Part shown: one piece after another, positions 51,625 through 60,228 of the stretch
How the letters are laid out: every line of letters starts with the position of its first letter
Position numbering within the stretch: the first letter of the stretch is position 1
NCBI GenBank assembly: GCA_963781305.1
Contig: CAWAFL010000011.1
Span: 186,001-250,000 of the forward strand
From: DASXMT01 sp963781305
GTDB lineage: Bacteria > Actinomycetota > Acidimicrobiia > Acidimicrobiales > RAAP-2
DNA length: 64,000 nt
Reading direction: 5' to 3'
The notes under the pieces: generated by a model
The model's database searches: none
What the model was told of the DNA's origin: nothing
The model's input: only the letters and a program-made list of their open reading frames with translations
Made by a program: the position numbers and the translations under genes

Positions 51625-52989
51625 TCAGTCCCGCAGGAACTCAGCCACCCGAAAAGCCAGGTCCAGGGACTGGCGGGCGTTCAACCGGGGATCGCACGCC
51701 GTGGTGTAGCGCTGGTGCAACTGGTCCTCGACGATGTCCTCCATGCCGCCCAGGCACTCGGTCACGTCGTCCCCGGTCAGCTCCACGTGCACACCGCCCG
51801 GCCACGTTCCCTCCTGGGCGTGGGCCTGGAAGAACCCCTTGATCTCGGTGAGGATGTCATCGAATCGACGGGTCTTCCTGCCGCCCTCGGCGTTGATGGT
51901 GTTGCCGTGCATGGGATCGCACACCCAGACCACCGGATGGCCCTCGTCCCGGACCGCTCGGAGGAGCGGGGGCAGCGAACCCTCGACGTGATCGGCGCCG
52001 AAGCGGGTGATCAGGCTCACCCGTCCGGGAACCCGCTCGGGATTGAGCCGCTCGCACAGACCGACCACGTCGTCGGGGGTTGCGCTCGGGCCCACCTTGG
52101 AGCCGACGGGATTGTGGATGCCCGAGAGGAACTCGCAATGGGCACCGTCGAGTTGCCGGGTGCGCTCGCCCACCCACAGCATGTGGGCCGAGCAGTCGTA
52201 CCAATCACCGGTCAGCGAGTCGCGCCGCGTGAGGGCCTCCTCGTAATCGAGGATGAGCGCCTCGTGGCTGGTCCAGAAGTCGACCTCGTGAAGGCTGTCC
52301 TCTCGGGCCAGGTCGATGCCGCAGGCGCCCATGAAGCGAAGGGCTCGGTCGATGCCCTTGGCGATGGCGTCGAAGCGGCGGCCCTCGGAGGAGGAGGCCA
52401 CGAACTCCTGGTTCCAGGCATGGACCTGGGCCAGGTCGGCGAAGCCGCCCTTGGTGAAGGCCCGCAGCAGGTTGAGGGTGGACACCGACTGGTGGTACGA
52501 GGTGACCAGGCGGTCGGGATCGGGGACCCGAGCGGCCCGCTCGGGCAGGTCGTCGTTGACCATGTGGCCCCGGAACGAGTCCAGGACCTCACCCCCCACC
52601 AGCTCGGTCGGGGACGACCGCGGCTTGGCGAACTGGCCGGCGATCCGTCCTAGCTTCACCACCGGGACACCGGCGCCGTAGGTGAGGACCACGGCCATCT
52701 GCAGGATGACCCGGAGCTTGTCCCGGATCCCATCGGCGGTGAAGTCGGTGAACGACTCGGCACAGTCACCGGCCTGCAACAGAAAGGCGTGCCCTTGCGC
52801 GGCGTCACCCAGGGCGCTGGTCAGGCGGCGCGCCTCGCCGGCAAAGACCAGCGGCGGGAGCGATGACAGTTGTTCGTGGACCCGCTTCAGCTCGGCATCA
52901 TCGGGCCAGACCGGCTGCTGCGCAGCCGGACGCTGGCGCCAGGAGTCGGGGGCCCAGGCCTCACCGGAGCGGGTCGTCGTCACCTCCAC
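51625..52989 (-). CDS. aroG: Class II 3-deoxy-7-phosphoheptulonate synthase
   Basis: 454 aa, first step of the shikimate pathway, class II (plant/mycobacterial) type. Signature segments are LLQAGDCAESF, VVKLGRIAGQFAKPRS, CSAHMLWVGERTRQLDGAHCEF, GSKVGP and WVCDPMHGNT, which together form the metal and phosphoenolpyruvate site. GTG at 52989 is used; a GTG two codons later is an alternative. The gene is single and divergent from the LLM oxidoreductase gene. Confidence 0.96.
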   Translation of the reverse strand: MEVTTTRSGEAWAPDSWRQRPAAQQPVWPDDAELKRVHEQLSSLPPLVFAGEARRLTSALGDAAQGHAFLLQAGDCAESFTDFTADGIRDKLRVILQMAVVLTYGAGVPVVKLGRIAGQFAKPRSSPTELVGGEVLDSFRGHMVNDDLPERAARVPDPDRLVTSYHQSVSTLNLLRAFTKGGFADLAQVHAWNQEFVASSSEGRRFDAIAKGIDRALRFMGACGIDLAREDSLHEVDFWTSHEALILDYEEALTRRDSLTGDWYDCSAHMLWVGERTRQLDGAHCEFLSGIHNPVGSKVGPSATPDDVVGLCERLNPERVPGRVSLITRFGADHVEGSLPPLLRAVRDEGHPVVWVCDPMHGNTINAEGGRKTRRFDDILTEIKGFFQAHAQEGTWPGGVHVELTGDDVTECLGGMEDIVEDQLHQRYTTACDPRLNARQSLDLAFRVAEFLRD

Positions 52990-53021
52990 AGCGTAGGACG
53001 CGTGGCCCTAGGCTCGGTCAC

Positions 53022-53951
53022 ATGGTGCCATTTCGCTTCGCCGTCCAGCTCAACAAGGCCGCTTCGGGGGCCGCCTGGCGCGACACCGCCCGCAACGTCG
53101 AGGGACTGGGCTATTCAACATTGTTCGTCCCCGACCACTTCGGCGACCAGTACGGGCCGCTGGTGGCCCTGACCGTTGCCGCCGAGGCCACCACCGACCT
53201 GCGGGTGGGCTCACTGGTGTTGGGCAACGACTACCGCCATCCGGTGGTCCTGGCCAAAGAGGTGGCCACCCTCGATCTGCTTTCGGAAGGGCGGGTCGAA
53301 TTCGGGCTGGGTGCAGGCTGGATGACCTCGGACTACGAGCAGTCGGGTATACCCAACGATTCCCCCGGGACCCGGATCGACAGGATGGCGGAGAGCCTGG
53401 CCATCATGAAGGCCCTGTGGTCCGAGGGGCGAGCCACGCTGGCCGGGAAGCACTACACCGTCACCGAGGCGGTGGGGGCCCCCACCCCTCACCAGCGTCC
53501 CCATCCCCCGGTCATCATCGGCGGCGGCGGTCAGCGGGTCCTCACCTTCGCCGGCCGGGAGGCCGACATCGTGGGCATCAACCCCAACCTGGCCGCCGGC
53601 ACCATCGGTCCCGAGGTGGCGGCCAACGCCCTGGTCGAGTTCTACCGTCAGCGGGTCGACTGGGTCCGGGCCGCGGCCGGCGAGCGCTTCGACCAGCTCG
53701 AGCTCCAGGTTCTGACCTTCCTGGTGCAGGTGGTGCCCAACGGCCGCGAGGTGTTGGCGCAGATGGCCCCGTTGTTCTCGACCTCGCCCGAGGCGATGGC
53801 GGAGATCCCCATAGCCCTCGTGGGCACGGTGGACGAGATCGCCGAGACCCTGCAGCGGCGGCGAGAGGAGCTGGGGATCTCCTACGTCGTCATCCAGGAG
53901 GCCGGGTACGAGGCCTTCGCCCCGGTGGTCGCCCGTCTCACCGGCACCTGA
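53022..53951 (+). CDS. LLM-class, probably F420-dependent oxidoreductase
   Basis: 309 aa luciferase-like (TIM barrel) protein. The N-terminus FRFAVQLNKAASGAAWRD and the LFVPDHFGDQYGPLV, GRVEFGLGAGWM and VIIGGGGQRVL motifs fit the TIGR03621-type F420-dependent LLM group, common in F420-making Actinomycetota. The substrate is unknown. It may be co-transcribed with nadD, two bases downstream. Confidence 0.85.
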   Translation: MVPFRFAVQLNKAASGAAWRDTARNVEGLGYSTLFVPDHFGDQYGPLVALTVAAEATTDLRVGSLVLGNDYRHPVVLAKEVATLDLLSEGRVEFGLGAGWMTSDYEQSGIPNDSPGTRIDRMAESLAIMKALWSEGRATLAGKHYTVTEAVGAPTPHQRPHPPVIIGGGGQRVLTFAGREADIVGINPNLAAGTIGPEVAANALVEFYRQRVDWVRAAAGERFDQLELQVLTFLVQVVPNGREVLAQMAPLFSTSPEAMAEIPIALVGTVDEIAETLQRRREELGISYVVIQEAGYEAFAPVVARLTGT

Positions 53952-53953
53952 GG

Positions 53954-54550
53954 GTGGACCGGCACCTGCGCATCGGGGTGTTCGGCGGAACCTTCGACCC
54001 CATCCACGCCGGCCATGTGGAGACGGCGGAGGCCGTCCACCGCACCCTCGACCTGGACAGGACGCTCTTGGTGGTGGCCAACGAGCCGTGGCAGAAGGAG
54101 GGAACCCGATCGGTCACCCCGGCCGAGGACCGCCTGGCCATGGTGGAGGCCGCGGTGGCTGACCGTCCCGGGCTGGAGGCAAGTCGGCTGGAGATCGACA
54201 GGGGTGGGCCGTCCTACACCGTGGACACCGTTGATCAGCTCCACGGTCTCTACCCCGGGTCCGAGTTGTTCCTGGTGGTGGGGGCGGACGTGGTGCCCGA
54301 CCTCCCGACCTGGCATAACGAAGCAGCCCTGCAGGAGTCGGTGGTGCTGGTGGTGGTGGACCGTCCCGGGTCCACCCGGGAGAAACCCCCGCCGGGATGG
54401 AACGCCGTCTCGGTGCCGGTCCCGCCCTTCGACGTGTCGAGCACGGAGCTCAGAGCCCGACTGGAAGCGGGCGAACCGGTCGGCGGTTTGGTGCCTGAGG
54501 GCGTCATCCGTTGCATTCGTGGCAGAAATCTGTACGCTACGAGCAGATGA
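53954..54550 (+). CDS. nadD: Nicotinate-nucleotide adenylyltransferase
   Basis: 198 aa nucleotidylyltransferase for NAD synthesis. The GVFGGTFDPIHAGH motif (with the HxGH-type His pair) and the C-terminal VSSTELRARL (ISSTxIR) motif are diagnostic. GTG start at 53954. It overlaps the next gene (ATGA). Confidence 0.95.
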   Translation: MDRHLRIGVFGGTFDPIHAGHVETAEAVHRTLDLDRTLLVVANEPWQKEGTRSVTPAEDRLAMVEAAVADRPGLEASRLEIDRGGPSYTVDTVDQLHGLYPGSELFLVVGADVVPDLPTWHNEAALQESVVLVVVDRPGSTREKPPPGWNAVSVPVPPFDVSSTELRARLEAGEPVGGLVPEGVIRCIRGRNLYATSR

Positions 54551-54888
54551 GCGTATGGACGACGCTGAACGAGAGCGATACGGCCGAGGCGGATATCGTG
54601 CCCGGTGCTCCCGCCGCCCTCTTCGCTCCCTATCCCCAGCCTCCAGCGGATTCCGGCCCGATGACGGTCGATGAACCGAATGGGTCGCCGGCTGCCGTCG
54701 GCCGTCGCGCCCTGCGGGAGGCCAGGCGCAAGCGTCAGATCACCGCCGCCGTCTGCGTGGTGGTCGTGGCCGCCCTGCTCGCCATTACCATCATGATCCT
54801 CGGCATCGCCCGTGACCGCCCGGGCGCCCCCGCGTCGTCGGGTGTGGCCGTCGGCTCAGGCCTTCCAGGGTCGATCCCATCGTTGTGA
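54547..54888 (+). CDS. Small single-pass membrane protein
   Basis: 113 aa between nadD and rsfS. A Pro-rich N-terminus, a basic stretch (REARRKRQ), one membrane helix (VCVVVVAALLAITIMILGIA), and a short outer tail rich in Pro, Ala and Gly. In Actinomycetota the slot between nadD and rsfS often holds a LytR-type envelope gene, but no such domain is seen here. No family recognised. Confidence 0.65.
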   Translation: MSVWTTLNESDTAEADIVPGAPAALFAPYPQPPADSGPMTVDEPNGSPAAVGRRALREARRKRQITAAVCVVVVAALLAITIMILGIARDRPGAPASSGVAVGSGLPGSIPSL

Positions 54889-54925
54889 ACAAAAACGGCG
54901 CCCCGGCGCCAGAAGGAGGACCCCT

Positions 54926-55312
54926 TTGACAACTGCAGCTGCCCGATCGGTCGCGGTCCAATCCCAAACCGCGGTCCCCGACGACTCCCTCCTGGCGGCT
55001 CGAGCCGCCGACTCGAAGCTCGGTGAGCGTACGGTGATCCTGTCCGTGGGCGATGCCCTCGGCATCACGGAGGCCTTCGTGATCACCAGTGGTGGAAACG
55101 CCAGACAGGTCAGGACCATCGCCGATGAGGTGGAGCTGCAATTGAAAAAGGCCGAGGGTCGAGCCCCGATCCGCATCGAGGGGCTGGACGACGCCCGCTG
55201 GGTGCTCATGGACTACGGGGACTTTCTCGTGCACGTCTTCCTGGAAGAGGCCCGCGAGTACTACGACCTCGAGCACCTGTGGGCTGACGCGCCCCGCGTC
55301 GCCTGGTCGTAG
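54926..55312 (+). CDS. rsfS: Ribosomal silencing factor RsfS
   Basis: 128 aa from a TTG with an AGAAGGAGGA ribosome binding site 7 bases upstream. The RsfS/DUF143 core is clear: AADSKLGERTVILSVGDALG, FVITSGGNARQVRTIADEVE, and GLDDARWVLMDYGDFLVHVF followed by REYYDLEHLWADAP. It binds L14 of the 50S subunit and prevents subunit joining under starvation. Confidence 0.95.
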   Translation: MTTAAARSVAVQSQTAVPDDSLLAARAADSKLGERTVILSVGDALGITEAFVITSGGNARQVRTIADEVELQLKKAEGRAPIRIEGLDDARWVLMDYGDFLVHVFLEEAREYYDLEHLWADAPRVAWS

Positions 55313-55322
55313 GAGTCCCGGA

Positions 55323-55340
55323 CGGGCGGGGCTCCGCCCG
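55323..55340. terminator. Bidirectional hairpin between rsfS and the GerMN lipoprotein gene
   Basis: CGGGCGG-GGCT-CCGCCCG is a perfect 7-bp stem with a 4-base loop in the 37-bp gap between the convergent ends of rsfS and the GerMN gene. No T-run is present, so it is only a candidate. Confidence 0.5.
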
Positions 55341-55349
55341 AGGAGAGGA

Positions 55350-56012
55350 CTACGGCGTCGCCGTGGTGACCGGTGCCTGGGCCTGATATTGGGCCTGGTT
55401 GACCGGTCCGGGGACCAGGGCCCCGTTTGGCCCGATCGGTACCTCGATGGGCTCGCCGCCGATCTGGAACAACACCCCCGTCACGTTGGCCTGTTGGGTG
55501 ACGGTGAACACCACCTGGGCGATGGCCAAGAGCGTCTGGGAAGCCCCGACGACTTGGACGGGGTTCGTGGCGAAGTTGACGGTGGCGATCCCGTTGGCCA
55601 CGGTGACGACCGCCCGGTTGGCACCCGTCAACGGAGACCCACTGGAGACGAAGCTCTGGATCCCTTCGGCCGACTCCGCTGCGACGGGCCCCAACAGCAG
55701 CGCGTCGACGATCTGGGTGAGGTTGGCCGGTGGGGCGATGTTCCGGTTCCTGGGTGTGAGGTGCAGGCTCGGGTCGACCAGGTAGATCTGCTCGGTGACG
55801 TAGACCGGGGGCGGATTGGGGATGGTCGTCGTTGTGGAGCCGGGACTGAGCAGTCGGGAAGGGATGTTGCCCTTGGCGATGGCCTGTGGCCCCGAACTGG
55901 TTGGGATGCCGCAGGCGGCGGTGAGCACGCTGATCAGCCCAGCGACGGCCACGACAGCGGTCCTCCGTGTCCTTCGACCAGACGATGAGCGGCTCCGTGC
56001 TGTCCCGGTCAT
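55350..56012 (-). CDS. GerMN-domain lipoprotein, short LpqB-like
   Basis: 220 aa. A lipobox (LTAACG, Cys34) follows a basic and hydrophobic signal peptide. The mature part contains one GerMN-type domain (IYLVDPSLHLTPRNR, VDALLLGPVAAESAEGIQSF, ATVNFATNPVQ). The gene lies directly downstream of mtrB (ATGA overlap), the place of lpqB in the actinobacterial mtrA-mtrB-lpqB operon. Mycobacterial LpqB is much longer, with a C-terminal propeller that is absent here, so this is a reduced version. It probably modulates the MtrB sensor. Confidence 0.85.
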   Translation of the reverse strand: MTGTARSRSSSGRRTRRTAVVAVAGLISVLTAACGIPTSSGPQAIAKGNIPSRLLSPGSTTTTIPNPPPVYVTEQIYLVDPSLHLTPRNRNIAPPANLTQIVDALLLGPVAAESAEGIQSFVSSGSPLTGANRAVVTVANGIATVNFATNPVQVVGASQTLLAIAQVVFTVTQQANVTGVLFQIGGEPIEVPIGPNGALVPGPVNQAQYQAQAPVTTATP

Positions 56013-57679
56013 GATCCCGTTTCTGCGTCTTTCTCCGTCCTCGACGACGGCGACGGCGCACCGTTCGAGGCCATAGTGCCCGCGTCATTGCCATTGCCGG
56101 CCTCAGTGCCCGCGTCATTGCCATTGCCGCCCTCAGTGCCCGCTTCGGGCAACGACGTGAAGCCCCCGAAACCGGGCGCGGCCGCTTCGGGATCCAAGGG
56201 CAGCTCCACCACGAACCTGGCTCCACCGCCCGGTGCATCTTCGATCCACACCGACCCACCGTGGAGTCGCACGTGCTCGGCCACGAGCGACAAGCCCAGG
56301 CCGGTCCCTTCGCTCGAGCCCCGACGCCCCGAGGCCCGGCCCCGGTAGAAGCGTTCGAACAGATGCCGGCGGGCGAGCTCGGGCACGCCGGGGCCGTGAT
56401 CCTCGACCGCTACGCGCACGGCGGTGACCGGCTCGGTACGCAGCTGCTCAGGTCCGAGCGCGGTCGCGCCGGGCCGGGCCTCGACCACGACCCGGGATAC
56501 GCCGTCGCCGTAGAGCCCGGCGTTGTCCACCAGGTTGGCCATGATCCGTTCGAAGCGCCGCTTGTCGACCCGCAGGCGGAGTGGCTCCACCTCGGGGGAG
56601 ACCTCCACCGCGAAGCCCACCGGCTGGCGGTTGCCGTCCTCGCCGATGGGCACGGTGGACGCAACCGCCCGCCGCACCAGCTCTCCAGGGCTGACGTCGT
56701 CGAGCGAGAGCTCGGCGGAGCCGGCATCGAACCGGGAGATTTCCAAAAGGTCGTCCACCATGCGTCGGAACCGGGCCAGGTCGGCGTCGAGGAGGGTCAG
56801 GGCCCTTTGAGCCTGAGGGGACAGCTCGTCCCGGTGGGTCTCGAGCACTCCGACCGAAGCAGAAAGCGTGGTGAGCGGGGACCGAAGTTCGTGACTGACG
56901 TCGGACGTGAACCGTGCCTCCCGCTCGATCCGTCCCTGGAGATTCCCGGCCATACGGTTGAACGAGCTGGCCAGTGCCTTCAGGTCGGCATCGTCCCCCG
57001 CCTCCACCCGGGTGCCCAACTGCCCCCCGGCGATGGCCACCGCCGCTTCGGAGATCCCGGCCAGCGGGCGCAGGACCCGGCCGCTGGCCCAACGTCCCAC
57101 GACCGCGCCGGCGATCGTGGTCACCACGGCCGCCGCCCCGAGCGCCAGGGCCAGGACCCGCAAGGTGCCGGCCAGCTCGTCGAGGGAGAAGACCTCGAAG
57201 TAGCTGGCATGGACGGTGGTGAGGGGCACGCCCACGACGAGCTCAGGCGTCCCTCCCAAGTCGAACACCTCCGTTGCCGCCGTCCCCGAGATCACCAAGT
57301 GGCGCATCGATGCTGGCAACGCGTTCTGGCCCACGGAGAGGGAGGTGTTGAACCACTGCCTGTTGGTGTAGAGCACTGACCGCGACCCGGACAAGGCATC
57401 GACCGACGCCAGTGACTGCACGGGATCGGCCCCCGAGCTCTTGAGCGCGTTCTGCACGAACGACGCGTTGACGAAGGCCTGGTGCTGGGAGGCCGACTGG
57501 CGCTCGTTGACGAAGGCCTGGCGGGCGGAGAAGTAGGTGATGCCGGCGAACACCGCCGACAAGATGAAGGCACCCACGGCGAACGTTGCGGTCACCCGGG
57601 CCCGGAGGCCCAATCGGGACCAGGAACGGATCCGGATCTGCGGAGCGGCCTTCGGTGGGTCGCTTACCGGACCGGTCAC
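56009..57679 (-). CDS. mtrB: Sensor histidine kinase MtrB
   Basis: 556 aa. Two membrane helices (about 25-45 and 165-190) flank an extracytoplasmic sensor region, then HAMP (about 190-245), HisKA with the phosphoacceptor FTSDVSHELRSPLTTL (His near 260), and HATPase with N-box NLVDNAGLYGDG, G1 DHGPGVP and G2 GTGLGLSLV. The C-terminal 45 residues are a low-complexity tail of NGNDAGTE repeats. A GTG start eight bases after the mtrA stop is used. MtrB controls MtrA in envelope and cell-division regulation. It is followed by the lipoprotein gene. Confidence 0.93.
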   Translation of the reverse strand: MTGPVSDPPKAAPQIRIRSWSRLGLRARVTATFAVGAFILSAVFAGITYFSARQAFVNERQSASQHQAFVNASFVQNALKSSGADPVQSLASVDALSGSRSVLYTNRQWFNTSLSVGQNALPASMRHLVISGTAATEVFDLGGTPELVVGVPLTTVHASYFEVFSLDELAGTLRVLALALGAAAVVTTIAGAVVGRWASGRVLRPLAGISEAAVAIAGGQLGTRVEAGDDADLKALASSFNRMAGNLQGRIEREARFTSDVSHELRSPLTTLSASVGVLETHRDELSPQAQRALTLLDADLARFRRMVDDLLEISRFDAGSAELSLDDVSPGELVRRAVASTVPIGEDGNRQPVGFAVEVSPEVEPLRLRVDKRRFERIMANLVDNAGLYGDGVSRVVVEARPGATALGPEQLRTEPVTAVRVAVEDHGPGVPELARRHLFERFYRGRASGRRGSSEGTGLGLSLVAEHVRLHGGSVWIEDAPGGGARFVVELPLDPEAAAPGFGGFTSLPEAGTEGGNGNDAGTEAGNGNDAGTMASNGAPSPSSRTEKDAETGS

Positions 57680-57686
57680 CGCAAGC

Positions 57687-58364
57687 TCAGACAGCCAGCT
57701 TGTAGCCCATGCCTCGGACGGTGAGGATGAACTGAGGGTTGGCCGGGTCCGGTTCGACCTTCGTCCGCAGACGGCGGACATGGACGTCGACCAGCCGCCC
57801 GTCGCCGAAGTAGTCGTAGCCCCACACCCGTTCGAGCAGCTGCTCCCTGCTCAGCACCTTGCCCGGGTTCTCGGCCAGCTCGCACAGAAGCCGGAACTCG
57901 GTGCGGGTGCAGTGAACCTCCACCCCGGCGCGGCGAACGACCCCGGCGTCGGGAATGAGCTCCACGTCGCCGAAGGTCAGTGCGTCAGGGCCGTTGTCGA
58001 CGGGGCGGGCTCTTCGCAGGAGGGCCCGGATGCGTGCGGCCAGCTCTTTGGCCACGAACGGTTTGGTCACGTAGTCGTCGGCACCCGCCTCCAGCCCGGC
58101 GACCACGTCGTGGGTGTCCGAACGGGCGGTGACCATGATCACCGGAACCGTGCTCTGGCGGCGGAGCGTGCGACACGCCTCGAACCCGTCGATGCCGGGG
58201 AGCATCAAGTCGATGAGGACGAGCTCGGCCGGCTGCTCGGTGAAGCGGGCCACGCCCTCCTCCCCGCTGGCCACGTCGTCGACCGAGTAGCCCTCGTCCT
58301 CCAACGCCAGGCGCATTGACGAGCGGATTCGTTCGTCGTCCTCGATGATCAGGATGCGGCTCAT
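57687..58364 (-). CDS. mtrA: Response regulator MtrA
   Basis: 225 aa OmpR-type regulator. The receiver has acidic Asp9/Asp10, phosphoacceptor Asp52 in LVLIDLMLPG, and the Lys of VTKPF; the winged-helix DNA-binding domain has EFRLLCELAENPGKVLSREQ and a recognition helix ending RGMGYKLAV. Very close to mycobacterial MtrA in its motifs. First gene of the mtrA-mtrB-lipoprotein operon. Confidence 0.94.
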   Translation of the reverse strand: MSRILIIEDDERIRSSMRLALEDEGYSVDDVASGEEGVARFTEQPAELVLIDLMLPGIDGFEACRTLRRQSTVPVIMVTARSDTHDVVAGLEAGADDYVTKPFVAKELAARIRALLRRARPVDNGPDALTFGDVELIPDAGVVRRAGVEVHCTRTEFRLLCELAENPGKVLSREQLLERVWGYDYFGDGRLVDVHVRRLRTKVEPDPANPQFILTVRGMGYKLAV

Positions 58365-58380
58365 GGCTCCAGTGACTTGC

Positions 58381-60063
58381 CTAGGAATTCAACCAGATCT
58401 GGGCGGGCCAGATTGCGCCGGCGATCAACCCGAAGGCGGGTTGGCCCGCTGGCGTGGTCGGATTGTTGAAATTCTCGACCTGCGGTTGTGAGGCTATCGC
58501 CCATACGTTCCTGTCCGTCCATATATAAGGCAGGTCCTTGGCCATGAGCTTGGACACCTGCTGATAGGCCTGGGCCCGAACGGTGGGATCGGATGATTGG
58601 CGCCCCTGGATCAGGGCGGTCTCCATGGTCGGATCGGTGTTGCGGGCCATGTTGATGGAGAACGCCGAGTTGATCTGACTCGGGCTCCAGAAGATGTAGT
58701 TGAGGTCCGGATCGGTGGCCGAGAACTGGGTCCACACCTGGGCCTCGAACCCTCCGGTGAGGGCGGTGTTGATGATCTGGGCCTGTTGGACCGGGGTCAG
58801 GGACGCCCGGATGCCGATGTTGGACAGCTGTTGTTGGAGGAACTGGCCGATCTTGGAATCGAAGGAGTCAGGGACGTGGTTGATGTTGACGGAGACCGGC
58901 TTCCCCGTCTGGTGGGCCACCTTGGCGATCAGCTTCCGGGCTTTGCCCGGGTTGAAGGCCGGATAGCCGTTGGGCGCATAGTAGGGCGAACCCTTGGTGA
59001 ACGGGCCGTTGGACGGCGGGTTCACGTTCTGGTCGATGACCGTGGCGTACTGCTTGGAGCTGATGGCCATGGCCACGGCCTGGCGAACGGACAAGTTGTC
59101 GAACGGTGGCTTGGACAAGTTGAGCAGCAGGCAGTTCATGTCCGGTTCCCCCACGAGGTGGGTCTTGTCGTCGATGTAGGACAGGGAGGTGTTGCCCTGC
59201 AATGACTTGACCACCGACGAGGTGTCCGTCTGGATCAGGTCGACACCGCCGGACAAGAGGCTGTTGAGGAGGGCTTGGCTGTCGGGGATGGGTCGGTACT
59301 CGATGGTGTCCAGGTAGGGATATCCGGAGCGCCAGTAGCTGGGGTTCCGGTGGGCGGTGAAGTGGTCATTGGGGTCCCACTCGCCGAACGCGAACGGGCC
59401 GGTCCCCACCGGGTGGGAGGTTCCGGTGGAGCTCTTCAACATGGAGGGCGCGGCGATATAGGCCACCTGGCCGCCGATGCCGCCGGCCAGGTAGAAGTCA
59501 AAGGGGACCCAGGGGGACTTCATGGTCACGGTGACGACCAGCGGTGCGGTCACCGAGATGGTGTCGATGTTGGTCAGCGCCGAGCCGGTGAGCAACGAGG
59601 CTTTCTGCGCCTCGAAGTTGTACGCGATGGCCGCGCCGTCGCAGGGCGTGCCGTCGTGGAAGTTCACGCCAGGCCGCATGGTCACCGTCCACACCGTGTA
59701 GTCGGGGTTGGGGGTGACCGATTGGGCCAGGTAGGGCTGGACCTTCCCGGTGGCATCGATGATGGTCAGCGGGTCGAAGACCGTCCGGGCGTACTGGACG
59801 CCCGGGGTGTCGAAGGTGGCCGTGGTCGGGTCGAATCCCTTCTCCTCCGCCGTGGTCCCGAAGGTCAGCTTCCCGCCCTTTTTGGGCTTTGCCGTCGAGA
59901 TGCCGTTGGCGTGCTTGCCGCCGGCGGTCGAGCCGCCCGAATTGCTCTGCGCCGCCGAGGCCCGTCCGGTGAGCATCCCACCGGTGGCACTGGCGATGGT
60001 GAGCCCGGCCGCCGCCGCCGTTCCCCTGGCCAAAAACGAGCGTCGATCGATCGGATCCGACAT
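58381..60063 (-). CDS. Tat-exported peptide-type ABC substrate-binding protein
   Basis: 560 aa SBP_bac_5 (DppA/OppA-like) protein. The N-terminus MSDPIDRRSFLARG has a twin-arginine motif and a hydrophobic stretch ending ASA, so Tat export is likely; it has no lipobox. The mature domain has the family features FDPLTIIDATGKVQPYLA, VWTVTMRPGVNFHDGTP and YWRSGYPYLDTIEYRP. No permease or ATPase genes are adjacent, so it may serve a distant transporter. It ends 16 bases before mtrA and could share its upstream region. Confidence 0.9.
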   Translation of the reverse strand: MSDPIDRRSFLARGTAAAAGLTIASATGGMLTGRASAAQSNSGGSTAGGKHANGISTAKPKKGGKLTFGTTAEEKGFDPTTATFDTPGVQYARTVFDPLTIIDATGKVQPYLAQSVTPNPDYTVWTVTMRPGVNFHDGTPCDGAAIAYNFEAQKASLLTGSALTNIDTISVTAPLVVTVTMKSPWVPFDFYLAGGIGGQVAYIAAPSMLKSSTGTSHPVGTGPFAFGEWDPNDHFTAHRNPSYWRSGYPYLDTIEYRPIPDSQALLNSLLSGGVDLIQTDTSSVVKSLQGNTSLSYIDDKTHLVGEPDMNCLLLNLSKPPFDNLSVRQAVAMAISSKQYATVIDQNVNPPSNGPFTKGSPYYAPNGYPAFNPGKARKLIAKVAHQTGKPVSVNINHVPDSFDSKIGQFLQQQLSNIGIRASLTPVQQAQIINTALTGGFEAQVWTQFSATDPDLNYIFWSPSQINSAFSINMARNTDPTMETALIQGRQSSDPTVRAQAYQQVSKLMAKDLPYIWTDRNVWAIASQPQVENFNNPTTPAGQPAFGLIAGAIWPAQIWLNS

Positions 60064-60228
60064 GTTCCCCCCCTTGCGACACGGCCGGCGATGACCGAGT
60101 GTTAGTCCTGTTCAGCACTCCGTGAACCCCGGCTACTGGTCGTGACGTTACCGCGGGGTCATCGATCAGGGGCGTACCGGCTCCCCCGGTCCGTGTTCGG
60201 AGCCATCCTGGCCGGTTACCCTGGCTCT

